Below, piece by piece: positions 23,233 through 31,577 of a stretch of 64,000 nucleotides of DNA (positions within the stretch are counted from its first letter, which is position 1; each line of letters opens with the position of its first letter). The position numbers were made by a program, and so were the translations under genes. The stretch spans positions 364,931-428,930 of the forward strand of contig NZ_JAHRCU010000001.1 in NCBI RefSeq assembly GCF_019083995.1, written 5' to 3'. The DNA comes from Roseococcus sp. SDR (GTDB lineage Bacteria; Pseudomonadota; Alphaproteobacteria; Acetobacterales; Acetobacteraceae). A model generated the notes under the pieces. The model saw nothing but the letters and a program-made list of their open reading frames with translations, ran no database searches and was not told the origin of the DNA.

Positions 23233-23805
23233 ATGCTGAACAGGGTCCTTCTTCCGGCGTTGTTGCTGGCGGGCTGCGCCACGGGCGAGCTTCCGCCCGC
23301 CGTGCGCCTGCCGCCCGATGCGCTGCAGGTGACGGCGGACCCGATGCGTTCGGCCATCCTCGCCAGCGCCTATGCGCTGGGCACACCGGCCGCGCCCTCG
23401 GCGAAGCTGCGCGCCGCAGCGCTGGTCGAGTTCATGGCGGCCGATTATCGCTGGGGGGTGCGCTGGAGCGAATACACGCCGACGACCGGCCTCGCCCTCG
23501 ATGCGGCGCGGGAGGAGATCCGCCGGAGCTTCGGCGTCGTGCCCGGGGCCAGCCCCCAGGCGGTGGCGGATGGCCTGTTTGGCGCCTCGCGCGCCTTGGA
23601 ACGGGGCAATGAGATCTTCCTGCCCCCCGGCCTTTTCATCGAGCCTGCGCAATCCCTTGCGCAGCTCACCCTGCCACCCGATCTCCCGGTGGCACGGGAC
23701 GCGACGGCGCTGGCCGAACGCGAGCTGTACCGGATCGAGAGCGAGCGCCAGAGCGGCGGTGGCCCGGGTGGCAGCGGCGGCGGCGGCGGCGGCGCCCACC
23801 CATGA
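23233..23805 (+). CDS. Lipoprotein, RLPxDA family member 1
   Basis: A 190-residue predicted lipoprotein with lipobox LLAGC at residues 14-18. It opens a cluster of four paralogues. Shared features include VRLPPDAL followed by ADPMRSAI, then an Ala-rich helical region with VEFMAADY, aligning with MEFLAVDL and MEFLAAAL of members 2 and 3. The C-terminus ends in a Gly-rich tail (SGGGPGGSGGGGGG). No known domain is recognised; probably outer-membrane anchored and helical. Confidence 0.72.
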   Translation: MLNRVLLPALLLAGCATGELPPAVRLPPDALQVTADPMRSAILASAYALGTPAAPSAKLRAAALVEFMAADYRWGVRWSEYTPTTGLALDAAREEIRRSFGVVPGASPQAVADGLFGASRALERGNEIFLPPGLFIEPAQSLAQLTLPPDLPVARDATALAERELYRIESERQSGGGPGGSGGGGGGAHP

Positions 23806-23831
23806 GTTCTGACCTGTTGAGGAAAATCGAT

Positions 23832-24386
23832 ATGCGCCGTTCCTTCCTGCTGATGCTCCCGCTGCTCGCCGCCTGCGCCCAGACGCCGCCGCCCGACACC
23901 GCGCGCCTGCCACGTGACGCCGTGGTGGGGGCGGGCGACCCGATGCGGACGGCCGTGATCAGCGCCAATGCCGTCTTCGCGCAGCGCAGCCCCGCCGCGG
24001 GCCAGCCGGCCGATGCGGCGCGCGCCATCGCGCAGATGGAGTTCCTGGCGGTGGACCTGCCCCAGAACATGAGCATCACCCACGCGTCCTCCACCCTGGT
24101 GCCGGACCTGAACATCGCGCGGCGCGAGTGGCGCAGCGCGCTGGACATCGCGCCCGACGCGCCGGCCCAGCCCGTGATCAATGCGCTCTACGCCGCGAGC
24201 CGCGCGCTCGATGCCGGCAATGCCGATGCGGCCGCCGCTGCCCTGCCGCAGAGCCTCTTCCGCAAGGGCGGGAGCGCCACGGTGGCGCAGCTTTCGGCCC
24301 TGCCGCGCCTGCCCAACACGGCCGCCGCCGTGGCCACCGCGCAGCAGGCGCTGCAGCCGCCATCCGCTTCGCGCATCGCGCTGTGA
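23832..24386 (+). CDS. Lipoprotein, RLPxDA family member 2
   Basis: About 184 residues with lipobox LLAAC. The core has ARLPRDAVVGAGDPMRTAV, then AIAQMEFLAVDL and REWRSALDI. An in-frame ATG at 23802 overlaps gene 1 by ATGA but lies before a better signal peptide start at 23832. The stop codon is inside the first unit of a 27-bp tandem repeat. Function unknown; co-transcribed with the other three members. Confidence 0.72.
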   Translation: MRRSFLLMLPLLAACAQTPPPDTARLPRDAVVGAGDPMRTAVISANAVFAQRSPAAGQPADAARAIAQMEFLAVDLPQNMSITHASSTLVPDLNIARREWRSALDIAPDAPAQPVINALYAASRALDAGNADAAAAALPQSLFRKGGSATVAQLSALPRLPNTAAAVATAQQALQPPSASRIAL

Positions 24387-24481
24387 GGCGCGTGGAGGCG
24401 CATCGCGCTGTGAGGCGCGTGGAGGCGCATCGCGCTGTGAGGCGCGTGGAGATGGATCGCGCTGTGAGGCGCGTGGAGGCG
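24375..24481 (+). repeat. 27-bp tandem repeat, four copies, spanning a stop codon
   Basis: Units start at 24375, 24402, 24429 and 24456 and read ATCGCGCTGTGAGGCGCGTG plus 7 bases. The third unit has a changed end. The first unit holds the TGA of lipoprotein 2. Because 27 is a multiple of three, each later unit carries another in-frame TGA, while the frame of lipoprotein 3 stays open through the array. Copy number could vary without affecting either protein. Confidence 0.92.
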
Positions 24482-24504
24482 TGTTCAGCCTTGAAGAACG
24501 CGTC

Positions 24505-25032
24505 ATGAGGCTGGGTGCTGGCCTTCTCGCGCTTGCCCTGCTGGGCGGCTGCGCGGAGGTGACCCTGCCCGATCCGGTGCGGCTGCCGCGCGATTCGGTG
24601 GAGGGCGCCGGTGATCCGACCCGCGCCGCCGTCTCGCGCGCGGCCTATGTGTTCGCGGATCCGGCACGGCTTGCCGGCCAGCCCGCGGCGATGGCGCGTG
24701 CCATCGCCGATATGGAGTTCCTGGCCGCCGCCCTGCCGTTCGATCCGCGCTATCAGCAGCGTGACCCGCTGCTGCCCTGGCAATTGGCGCAAGGGCGGGC
24801 GGAGTGGCGCGCCGCGCTCGGCATCCCGGCCGGCCAGCCGGCGCAGCCTGTGATTGACGGGCTCTATGCCATGGCACGGACGCCCGGCGCGGCGCCCCCG
24901 GCGTCGCTGCCGCCCGAGGTCGCGGCGCGGCTCGCCGCCATGCCCCCTCTGCCGGAGACGTCGCGGGCCGCGGCAGCGGCGCAACGCGCGGAGTTCGAGG
25001 CGCAATTCCCTGTGCGACGGTTCCGGTGGTGA
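24505..25032 (+). CDS. Lipoprotein, RLPxDA family member 3
   Basis: A 175-residue predicted lipoprotein (lipobox LLGGC) with VRLPRDSVEGAGDPTRAAV, AIADMEFLAAAL and RAEWRAALGI, most similar to member 2. It starts 24 bases after the tandem repeat. Its frame remains open back through the repeat (RCEARGGAS units), but the signal peptide fixes the start at 24505. Its stop overlaps the start of member 4. Confidence 0.72.
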   Translation: MRLGAGLLALALLGGCAEVTLPDPVRLPRDSVEGAGDPTRAAVSRAAYVFADPARLAGQPAAMARAIADMEFLAAALPFDPRYQQRDPLLPWQLAQGRAEWRAALGIPAGQPAQPVIDGLYAMARTPGAAPPASLPPEVAARLAAMPPLPETSRAAAAAQRAEFEAQFPVRRFRW

Positions 25033-25661
25033 GGCGGCGGCTCGTTCTGCTGGCGCCGCTGCTCGGTGCCTGCACCGAACTCACGACGCCGCGCCCGCCC
25101 GAGCCGCCGCTCGATTTGGCGGGCCGCGTCACGGCCAACCCCACCATGGCGATCCTGAACGCCGCGGCGGCCGACTTCGCCGATGGTGGCGCAAGGCTGC
25201 TCAACCGGCCGGCGGCCACGGCCCTGGCGGTGGCGCGGCTGGAATGGATCGGCGGCGAGTTCCGCCTGGGCCGGCGCCTCGCGCAGTTGCCGGACTCCTA
25301 CATGTTCGCCACGCGGCGCGCCGTGGCCGAGGGGCGGGAGGCGCTGGGCATCCTGCCCGATACCACGCCGGAGGCCGCGGTTTCCGCGCTGATCCTCGCT
25401 TCGCGCGCGCTGACGCGGGGTGATACGCCATCGATTCAGGTGGCGCTCGCCTCGCCCATCTTCGTGCTGCCGGGGGCGCGCCCGGTGATCAGCCGGCTGA
25501 CGGAGCCTAGTGCCTTCCCCGATGCCACGCTCGCGATCACGGCCGTGCGGGACGAAGTGGCGCGGCAGGTGCAGATGACGGAGGTGGACCATCGCATGAT
25601 GGTCGAGGGTCAGATCTTCGGGAACAGCACCACGGGCCTCGGGCCCGGGACGGGATACTGA
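25026..25661 (+). CDS. Lipoprotein, RLPxDA family member 4 (divergent)
   Basis: About 211 residues, starting at GTG 25026 or 25029 and overlapping member 3. Lipobox LLGAC. The RLPRD motif is replaced by DLAGRVTANPTMAI, but VARLEWIGGEF aligns with MEFLA of the others, and AVSALILASRALTRGD with ALYAASRALDAGN of member 2. It ends with a Gly-rich tail. Function unknown. Confidence 0.7.
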   Translation: MVRRRLVLLAPLLGACTELTTPRPPEPPLDLAGRVTANPTMAILNAAAADFADGGARLLNRPAATALAVARLEWIGGEFRLGRRLAQLPDSYMFATRRAVAEGREALGILPDTTPEAAVSALILASRALTRGDTPSIQVALASPIFVLPGARPVISRLTEPSAFPDATLAITAVRDEVARQVQMTEVDHRMMVEGQIFGNSTTGLGPGTGY

Positions 25662-25695
25662 GGCACTTTGCGGCTCAGGGCGTGTCGCCTCGCGC

Positions 25696-25731
25696 CTTCA
25701 CGCCTTTGGTGGAATCACCAAAGGCGTGAAG
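25696..25731. terminator. 16-bp perfect hairpin between convergent lipoprotein and phaC genes
   Basis: CTTCACGCCTTTGGTG/CACCAAAGGCGTGAAG with loop GAAT. It is in the 77-bp gap between member 4 (plus) and phaC (minus). It has no U-tract in either direction. Its size and perfect pairing resemble hairpin A of the elements at 178 and 19046 and it may be a third, diverged member. Confidence 0.6.
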
Positions 25732-25738
25732 CGGCCGC

Positions 25739-27565
25739 TCAGTCGTTCACCATCACGCGAACATAGCTGCCCGGCGCGTTCTCGATCGGCGTGAGCTTGC
25801 CATCGCCCGGCTGGCGCGCCTTGACCTCGGTGCGGTCCAGCGCCGTCACCCAGCGGTGCCAGTCCGGCCACCAGCTGCCCGAGAGCTCCGTCGCACCCGC
25901 CAGCCACTCATCGGGGCTTTCGGGCAGGTTCTCGTTCACCCAATGGCTGTACTTGCCGGAATCCGGCGGGTTCACGACGCCCGCGATATGGCCCGAGGCG
26001 GCGAGGACGAAGCGCACCGGACCCTTGTAGAGCTGCGTGCCGCGATAGGTGCTCTTCCAGGGCGCGATGTGGTCCTCGCGCGTCGAGATCATGTAGGTCG
26101 GCACCTTGATCTTCCGCAGGTCGATCTTGGCGCCGAGCAGCTCGATGCAATCGGGGTCGCTCGCCGGCTTGCAGAGGTCGTTCTGCTGGTACATCCGACG
26201 CAGGTAGAAGCTGTGCATGCGCGCCGGCATGCGCGTGCTGTCATCGTTCCAGTAGAGCAGGTCGAAGGGGAAGGGGTCCTGCCCCATGAGGTAGTTGTTC
26301 ACGACGAAGGACCAGATGAGGTCGTTCGCGCGCAGCATGTTGAAGGTCGTCGCCATCTCGCGGCCATCGAGGAAGCCGCGCTTGCCCATCTTCTCCTCGA
26401 GGGCCTTGAGCTGCTCCTCATCGATGAAGACGCCGAGTTCGCCCGCCTCCTCGAAATCGGTCATGGTCACGAAATAGGTGGCGGACTTGATGCGCGTGTC
26501 GCGCTTCGTCGCCATGTAGGCGAGCGTGGTGGCGAGCAGCGTGCCGCCCAGGCAATAGCCGATGGCATTCACCTCGCGCACGCCGGTGGCCTGCTCGATG
26601 GCGTCGAGCGCGGCCAGCACGCCCTCCTGCATGTAGTCGTCAAAGCCTTTCTCGGCGAGCGCCTCGTCGGGGTTCACCCAGCTCGCCACGAAGACCGTGT
26701 GCCCCTGGTCCACCGCCCAGCGGATGAAGCTGTTCTTGGGGCGCAGGTCCAGGATGTAGAACTTGTTGATCCAGGGCGGGAAGATAACGAGCGGGCGCTT
26801 CAGCACCTTCTCCGTCGTCGGATTGTACTGGATGAGCTGCATGAGCGGCGTCTGGTAGACGACCTTGCCCGGGGTGACGGCGATGTTCTCGCCCACCTTG
26901 AACTTGCTGTCATCCGTCATGCGGATGCGCAGCTTGCCCTTGCCGCGCTCCAGGTCGAACAGCAGGTTGGAAAGGCCCTTGAGCAGGTTCGCACCACCTG
27001 TCTCGGCCGTCTTGCGCAGCACTTCGGGGTTGGTCATCACGAAATTCGCGGGGCTCATCGCATCCACGAATTGCCGCGTGTAGAAATCCACCTTCTGCGA
27101 GGTCTTGGGGTCGAGACCATCCGCGCTGTTCACCGCGGAGGTGAAGTAGCGGGCCGAGAGCAGGTAGGACTGGCGGATGAAGTCGAAGACCTCGTTCTCG
27201 CGCCAGGCATCATCCTTGAAGCGGCGGTCGCCTTTCCCTTCCTCGATGACGGGGCCGACATTCTCGCCCATCATCCGGCGCGCGGTGTTGGACCAGAGCG
27301 TCAGGTAATCCTGCCAGAAGCCCATCTGCGCCTGGACGAGGCGCGCGGGGTTGGTCATCAGCTTGGCCGTCATCTCCATGAAGGCGCTGCCGATGTTCAG
27401 CGGATCGGGGTTGCCCGTCTCATCCGCCTGGCGCTTCAGGAAGTCCTGGACGATGCGCTGCCCGCGCTCCGCCACTTCGGCCATGGTGCGCGAGACCAGG
27501 GCAGGATCGGGCAGGTTGTATTCGGGTGCCTTGCCGGCGGGGCCGTCGGTCATCTTCGTGCTCAT
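25739..27565 (-). CDS. phaC: Class I poly(3-hydroxyalkanoate) synthase
   Basis: A 608-residue PHA synthase that polymerises hydroxyacyl-CoA on granules. The lipase-like box GYCLGG contains nucleophile Cys338; the catalytic Asp and His are in TREDHIAPW and SGHIAGVVNPP. The N-terminal domain (residues 1-200) is typical of class I. The start ATG at 27565 follows GGGAGGCAGGA; the frame to 27757 is a read-back. No phaA, phaB or phasin is adjacent. A large hairpin follows the stop. Confidence 0.95.
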   Translation of the reverse strand: MSTKMTDGPAGKAPEYNLPDPALVSRTMAEVAERGQRIVQDFLKRQADETGNPDPLNIGSAFMEMTAKLMTNPARLVQAQMGFWQDYLTLWSNTARRMMGENVGPVIEEGKGDRRFKDDAWRENEVFDFIRQSYLLSARYFTSAVNSADGLDPKTSQKVDFYTRQFVDAMSPANFVMTNPEVLRKTAETGGANLLKGLSNLLFDLERGKGKLRIRMTDDSKFKVGENIAVTPGKVVYQTPLMQLIQYNPTTEKVLKRPLVIFPPWINKFYILDLRPKNSFIRWAVDQGHTVFVASWVNPDEALAEKGFDDYMQEGVLAALDAIEQATGVREVNAIGYCLGGTLLATTLAYMATKRDTRIKSATYFVTMTDFEEAGELGVFIDEEQLKALEEKMGKRGFLDGREMATTFNMLRANDLIWSFVVNNYLMGQDPFPFDLLYWNDDSTRMPARMHSFYLRRMYQQNDLCKPASDPDCIELLGAKIDLRKIKVPTYMISTREDHIAPWKSTYRGTQLYKGPVRFVLAASGHIAGVVNPPDSGKYSHWVNENLPESPDEWLAGATELSGSWWPDWHRWVTALDRTEVKARQPGDGKLTPIENAPGSYVRVMVND

Positions 27566-27688
27566 TCCTGCCTCCCCATCCCTCTTCGTTCCGGCCCGGC
27601 GCCGGGATACGCTTGGAAGGGAACCTTGCCTCACTTCGCGGCCGGGGCCGGAGGCGCTATGGATCAGGCGCGACCAGAAGGATGCCGC

Positions 27689-28279
27689 GTGACGCCACAG
27701 CCTGCCTCCTCGAACCGGCCTCATCGCCAGGGTAAAGGCCGCCCCTGTCTGGGGCAAGCGCGGCCATGCCTGTTGCTGCCGCTTCTGCTGCTGGCCGCCT
27801 GCGAGGTGCCGGGCCAGATCAATCCGCGGCTGCTGGCGCGCGACATCTCGGGTGCGGCGCCCGAATCACGGCTGCCCCCGCCCGGGCTGGACCGGCCCTT
27901 TCCCAACCTCGCCAGCGTGCCGCCCGTGCCGGACCGGCCGGACCCGGCGGTGCGCCAGGCCATCACCGAGGGGTTGCAGGCGCAGCGGGATCAACTCACC
28001 ACGCCGCTCGCCGACCGCCGGCGCGACACGCCGCTGACCGAGGGGCGGGCCGATGGACAGCCGCCCATCGCCGCCCGTCCGCCGGCGCCGCCCGTCCTCG
28101 CCCGCGCGCCGGTCATCCCCTGGACCATCAGCGGGGCACCCGTCGTCCCCGGCCGCGCGCCGGTCGCAGCACCCGCCGTGGTGGAGCCGGAGCCCGAGGC
28201 GCCGACGCCGGGCGCCGTGCCCGACCTTCCCTCGGCAGACCTGCTGGCCCCTGCGGCACCGCCGCCGCCGCCTCGCTAG
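27689..28279 (+). CDS. Proline-rich lipoprotein of unknown function
   Basis: About 196 residues from the GTG at 27689 (AAGGA seven bases upstream), with a basic N-terminus and lipobox LLAAC. The mature chain is rich in Pro, Ala and Arg, ending in a run of prolines, and is probably disordered; no domain is seen. An in-frame ATG at 27659 would add 10 residues. It is divergent from phaC with 123 bases between starts and precedes the alaC promoter. Confidence 0.6.
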   Translation: MTPQPASSNRPHRQGKGRPCLGQARPCLLLPLLLLAACEVPGQINPRLLARDISGAAPESRLPPPGLDRPFPNLASVPPVPDRPDPAVRQAITEGLQAQRDQLTTPLADRRRDTPLTEGRADGQPPIAARPPAPPVLARAPVIPWTISGAPVVPGRAPVAAPAVVEPEPEAPTPGAVPDLPSADLLAPAAPPPPPR

Positions 28280-28300
28280 GCCGCCGAATCGCCGCCGGTT

Positions 28301-28329
28301 TTGCGGCTCCGCGCCCCATGATCTAAAGA
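28301..28329 (+). promoter_or_regulatory. Candidate promoter of the alaC-hom operon
   Basis: TTGCGG, 17 bases, TAAAGA. The predicted start near 28336 gives a leader of about 70 bases before the ATG at 28405, with a CCGCCGGGC/GCCCGGC-type hairpin in it. It lies directly after the proline-rich lipoprotein stop. Confidence 0.5.
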
Positions 28330-28404
28330 CCGGGGTATCGCATGCCGCCGGGCCCACCACCGCCCGGCTCCACCTTTGACGCGCGTTTCCCCGGGAGGGC
28401 CATC

Positions 28405-29619
28405 ATGGCCGAAGAGTTCCACCGCATCCGCCGCCTGCCGCCCTATGTCTTCGCCGAGGTGAACTCGGCCAAGGCCAAGGCCCGCGCGAATGCCGAGGAC
28501 ATCGTGGATCTCGGCATGGGCAACCCGGACAGCCCGACGCCGCCGCATATCGTGGCCAAGATGATCGAGGCGGTGCAGGACCCGCGCACGCATCGCTACT
28601 CCATGTCGAAGGGCATTCCCGGGCTGCGCCGCGCGCTGGCCGGCTACTACGCCAACCGCTTCGGCGTGAAGCTCGACCCCGAGACGGAGGTGGTGGCGAC
28701 GCTGGGCTCCAAGGAGGGCCTGGCCAATCTCGCGCAGGCCATCTCGAGCCCGGGTGACACCATCCTGGTGCCCAATCCTTCCTATCCGATCCATCAGTTC
28801 GGCTTCATCATCGCCGGCGCCTCCGCGCGCTTCATCCCCTATACGCCGGATGACGCGATGCTCGAGGCGATCGTGCGCGCGGTGAAGCACTCCGTGCCCA
28901 AGCCCACCGCGCTGATCGTGAACTTCCCGTCCAACCCGACGGCGCTGCTGGCAAGCCGCGAGTTCTACAAAGACCTCGTGAAGATCGCGCGGCAGCATGA
29001 GCTCTTCATCCTCAGCGACCTCGCCTATGCCGAGCTCTACTTCAACCCGGCCAATCCGCCGCCCTCCGTGCTGGAAATTCCGGGTGCCATGGACTGCACC
29101 GTCGAGTTCACCAGCCTGTCCAAGACCTACAACATGCCGGGCTGGCGCATGGGCTTCGCGGCGGGCAATCCGCGCCTGATCGGCGCGCTGGCGCGGGTGA
29201 AATCCTATCTCGACTACGGCGCCTTCACGCCGATCCAGGTGGCCGCTGCCGCCGCGCTGAACGGCCCGCAGGATTGCGTGGCCGAGATGCGCGAGCTGTA
29301 TCGCGACCGCCGGGACGTTCTGGTGAAGGGGCTGCAGCAGGCCGGCTGGGACGTGCCGCCGCCCGAGGGTTCCATGTTCCTCTGGGCGCCCATCCCGGAG
29401 AAGTTCCGCCATCTGGGCTCTGTCGGCTTTTCCAAGCTGCTGCTGGAGAAGGCGAAGGTCGCGGTCGCCCCCGGCATCGGCTTCGGCGAGCATGGCGACG
29501 GGCATGTGCGCATCGCGCTCGTTGAGAACAATCACCGCATCCGCCAGGCGCTGCGCGGCATCCGCAGCTTTCTGCAAGGCGACAACGCCGCCCCGGTCGA
29601 GGAAGTCCACTCCGCATGA
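28405..29619 (+). CDS. alaC: PLP-dependent aminotransferase, AlaC/LL-diaminopimelate aminotransferase type
   Basis: A 404-residue class I aminotransferase. The Schiff-base Lys is in TSLSKTYNMPGWRMGF; substrate and PLP contacts appear in MGNPDSPTPPHI, NFPSNPT and the C-terminal Arg region VRIALVEN. It is closest to the AlaC group that transaminates alanine and glutamate. ATG at 28405 has GGGAGG upstream. It overlaps hom by ATGA, the arrangement seen in many alphaproteobacteria. Confidence 0.88.
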   Translation: MAEEFHRIRRLPPYVFAEVNSAKAKARANAEDIVDLGMGNPDSPTPPHIVAKMIEAVQDPRTHRYSMSKGIPGLRRALAGYYANRFGVKLDPETEVVATLGSKEGLANLAQAISSPGDTILVPNPSYPIHQFGFIIAGASARFIPYTPDDAMLEAIVRAVKHSVPKPTALIVNFPSNPTALLASREFYKDLVKIARQHELFILSDLAYAELYFNPANPPPSVLEIPGAMDCTVEFTSLSKTYNMPGWRMGFAAGNPRLIGALARVKSYLDYGAFTPIQVAAAAALNGPQDCVAEMRELYRDRRDVLVKGLQQAGWDVPPPEGSMFLWAPIPEKFRHLGSVGFSKLLLEKAKVAVAPGIGFGEHGDGHVRIALVENNHRIRQALRGIRSFLQGDNAAPVEEVHSA

Positions 29620-30908
29620 GCAAGGTTTTGAAACTGGGTGTGGCCGGCCTCGGCACGGTCGGCGCCGGCGTCGTCAATCTGCTGCGGCAGAATGCCGAGG
29701 TGATCGCGGCCCGTGCCGGCCGGCCGATCGAGGTGGTGGCCGTCTCCGCGCGGGACCGCACGCGCGATCGCGGCGTGGATGTGAGCGGCCTCGCCTGGCA
29801 TGAGGATGCGGTGGCATTGGCGGCCGATCCGAATGTCGAGGTGGTGGTCGAGCTGATCGGCGGCTCGGAAGGCCCGGCGCGCGCGCTGGTGGAAGCCGCG
29901 CTCGCCGCCGGCAAGCCGGTGGTGACGGCGAACAAGGCGCTGCTGGCGACGCATGGCGCGGCGCTGGCGCAGCTCTCCGAGGCGAAGGCCACGCCGCTCG
30001 CCTATGAGGCGGCGGTGGCGGGGGGCATCCCCGCCATCAAGGCGCTGCGCGAGGGGCTCGCGGGCAACCGCATCAGCCGCGTGGCCGGCATCCTGAACGG
30101 CACCTGCAACTACATTCTGACCGAGATGCGCGTGAAGGGCCTGCCCTTCGCGACCGTGCTGAAGACGGCGCAGGAGCTGGGCTATGCCGAGGCCGACCCG
30201 GCCTTCGACATCGACGGCGTGGATGCGGCGCACAAGCTCGCCATCCTCGCCGCACTCGCCTTCGGCCATCAGGTGGATCTGAAGGCGCTGCATATCGAGG
30301 GCATCCGCAACGTCTCCGCACTCGACATCGCGCTCGCCGGTGAGCTGGGCTACCGCATCAAGCTGCTGGGCATCGCCTCTTGCGACGCGGCGGGTGTCAC
30401 CGCGCGCGTGCATCCCTGCATGGTGCCCGAGGCGAGCCCCATCGCCAGCGTGGATGGCGTGTTCAACGCGGTGATGGCCGAGGGCGACGCCGTGGGCCGC
30501 GTGGTGCTGCAAGGCCGCGGTGCCGGCGCGGGGCCGACGGCGAGCGCCGTGGTGGCGGACCTGATCGACATCGCGCGCGGCCGCACCGCGCCGGTCTGGG
30601 GTGCCGCTTCGGCCAAGCTGGCCACCGCGCCCGGCCTGCCGATGGAGCGCCACCGCGGCGCCTATTACCTGCGCCTGATGGTGCTGGATCAACCGGGCGT
30701 CATTGCCGATGTGACCGGTGCCTTGAGGGACGCGAAGATCAGCCTGGAATCGATGCTCCAGCGCGGCCGCGCGCCGGGCGAGGCGGTGCCCGTCGTGCTC
30801 GTCACCCATGAATGCGAGGAGGCCGAGATGCAATCCGCGCTGGCCCGCATCGCGGCACTTCCGAGCGTGGTCGAACCCCCCGCCGTGATCCGCATCGAGG
30901 AGCTGTAG
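29616..30908 (+). CDS. hom: Homoserine dehydrogenase
   Basis: A 430-residue monofunctional enzyme that reduces aspartate semialdehyde to homoserine for threonine and methionine synthesis. NAD(P) motif GVAGLGTVGAGV at the start; the catalytic region includes AGGIPAIKALREGLAGN and GILNGTCNYILT. A C-terminal ACT domain (about residues 352-430) suggests threonine feedback. It is coupled to alaC and followed after 3 bases by the SIMPL gene. Confidence 0.96.
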   Translation: MSKVLKLGVAGLGTVGAGVVNLLRQNAEVIAARAGRPIEVVAVSARDRTRDRGVDVSGLAWHEDAVALAADPNVEVVVELIGGSEGPARALVEAALAAGKPVVTANKALLATHGAALAQLSEAKATPLAYEAAVAGGIPAIKALREGLAGNRISRVAGILNGTCNYILTEMRVKGLPFATVLKTAQELGYAEADPAFDIDGVDAAHKLAILAALAFGHQVDLKALHIEGIRNVSALDIALAGELGYRIKLLGIASCDAAGVTARVHPCMVPEASPIASVDGVFNAVMAEGDAVGRVVLQGRGAGAGPTASAVVADLIDIARGRTAPVWGAASAKLATAPGLPMERHRGAYYLRLMVLDQPGVIADVTGALRDAKISLESMLQRGRAPGEAVPVVLVTHECEEAEMQSALARIAALPSVVEPPAVIRIEEL

Positions 30909-30911
30909 CCG

Positions 30912-31565
30912 ATGATCCGCCGCCTTCTTCTCGTCGCAGCCCTGCTGGCGCCACTGCCCGCCTTCGCGCAATCCGAGACGCGGCTGCGCCTCTCGGAATC
31001 CGGCAGCGCCACGGTGCAGCCCGATGAGGTGACGGCGTCCTTGCGGATCGAGGCGCGGGCCACGACGGCGGCGGTGGCGCAGGAGCAGGTGAACCGCGCC
31101 ATGGCGGCGGCGCTGGCGACCGCGCGCGGCACGCAGGGCGTGCGCGCCACGACCGGCCACTACAATGCGCGGGCGGATCGCGAGAAGCAGGAGTTCATCG
31201 CGCAGCAATCGCTGAACCTGCGCGGACCGGAGGCGGTGATTGCCCTGGTCGGCCAACTCCAGTCGGAGGGCCTGCTGCTGGATCATGTGCAATGGCAGCT
31301 GAGCGAGGCCGCGCAGCGCCAGGGCCGGGACGAGGCCACGCGCGTCGCCATCCGCGCCGTGCAGGAGCGGGGGGCCGCCATCGCGCGCGACCTCGGCCTG
31401 CGTGTCACCGCGTTGCGCGATCTCTATGTGGAGGCCTCGCCCGAGGCACGGCCCATGATGGCCGCGCGCGCCATGACGGCCGCGGCCCCCACGCCTCCCA
31501 CCGTGACGGCGGAGGAGATCACCGTCACCGCCCGCGTCACTGCTGATCTGATTCTTCGCCGCTAA
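30912..31565 (+). CDS. SIMPL domain (DUF541) periplasmic protein
   Basis: A 217-residue exported protein (signal peptide ending PAFAQ) with the SIMPL fold; SETRLRLSESGSATVQPDEV starts the domain and the strand VTAEEITVTARVTADLIL ends it. Family members are linked to stress and outer-membrane integrity but the biochemical role is unclear. It is 3 bases after hom and 12 before glpX, placed inside a block where hom and glpX are usually adjacent. Confidence 0.85.
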   Translation: MIRRLLLVAALLAPLPAFAQSETRLRLSESGSATVQPDEVTASLRIEARATTAAVAQEQVNRAMAAALATARGTQGVRATTGHYNARADREKQEFIAQQSLNLRGPEAVIALVGQLQSEGLLLDHVQWQLSEAAQRQGRDEATRVAIRAVQERGAAIARDLGLRVTALRDLYVEASPEARPMMAARAMTAAAPTPPTVTAEEITVTARVTADLILRR

Positions 31566-31577
31566 AGGGAAACGCCC

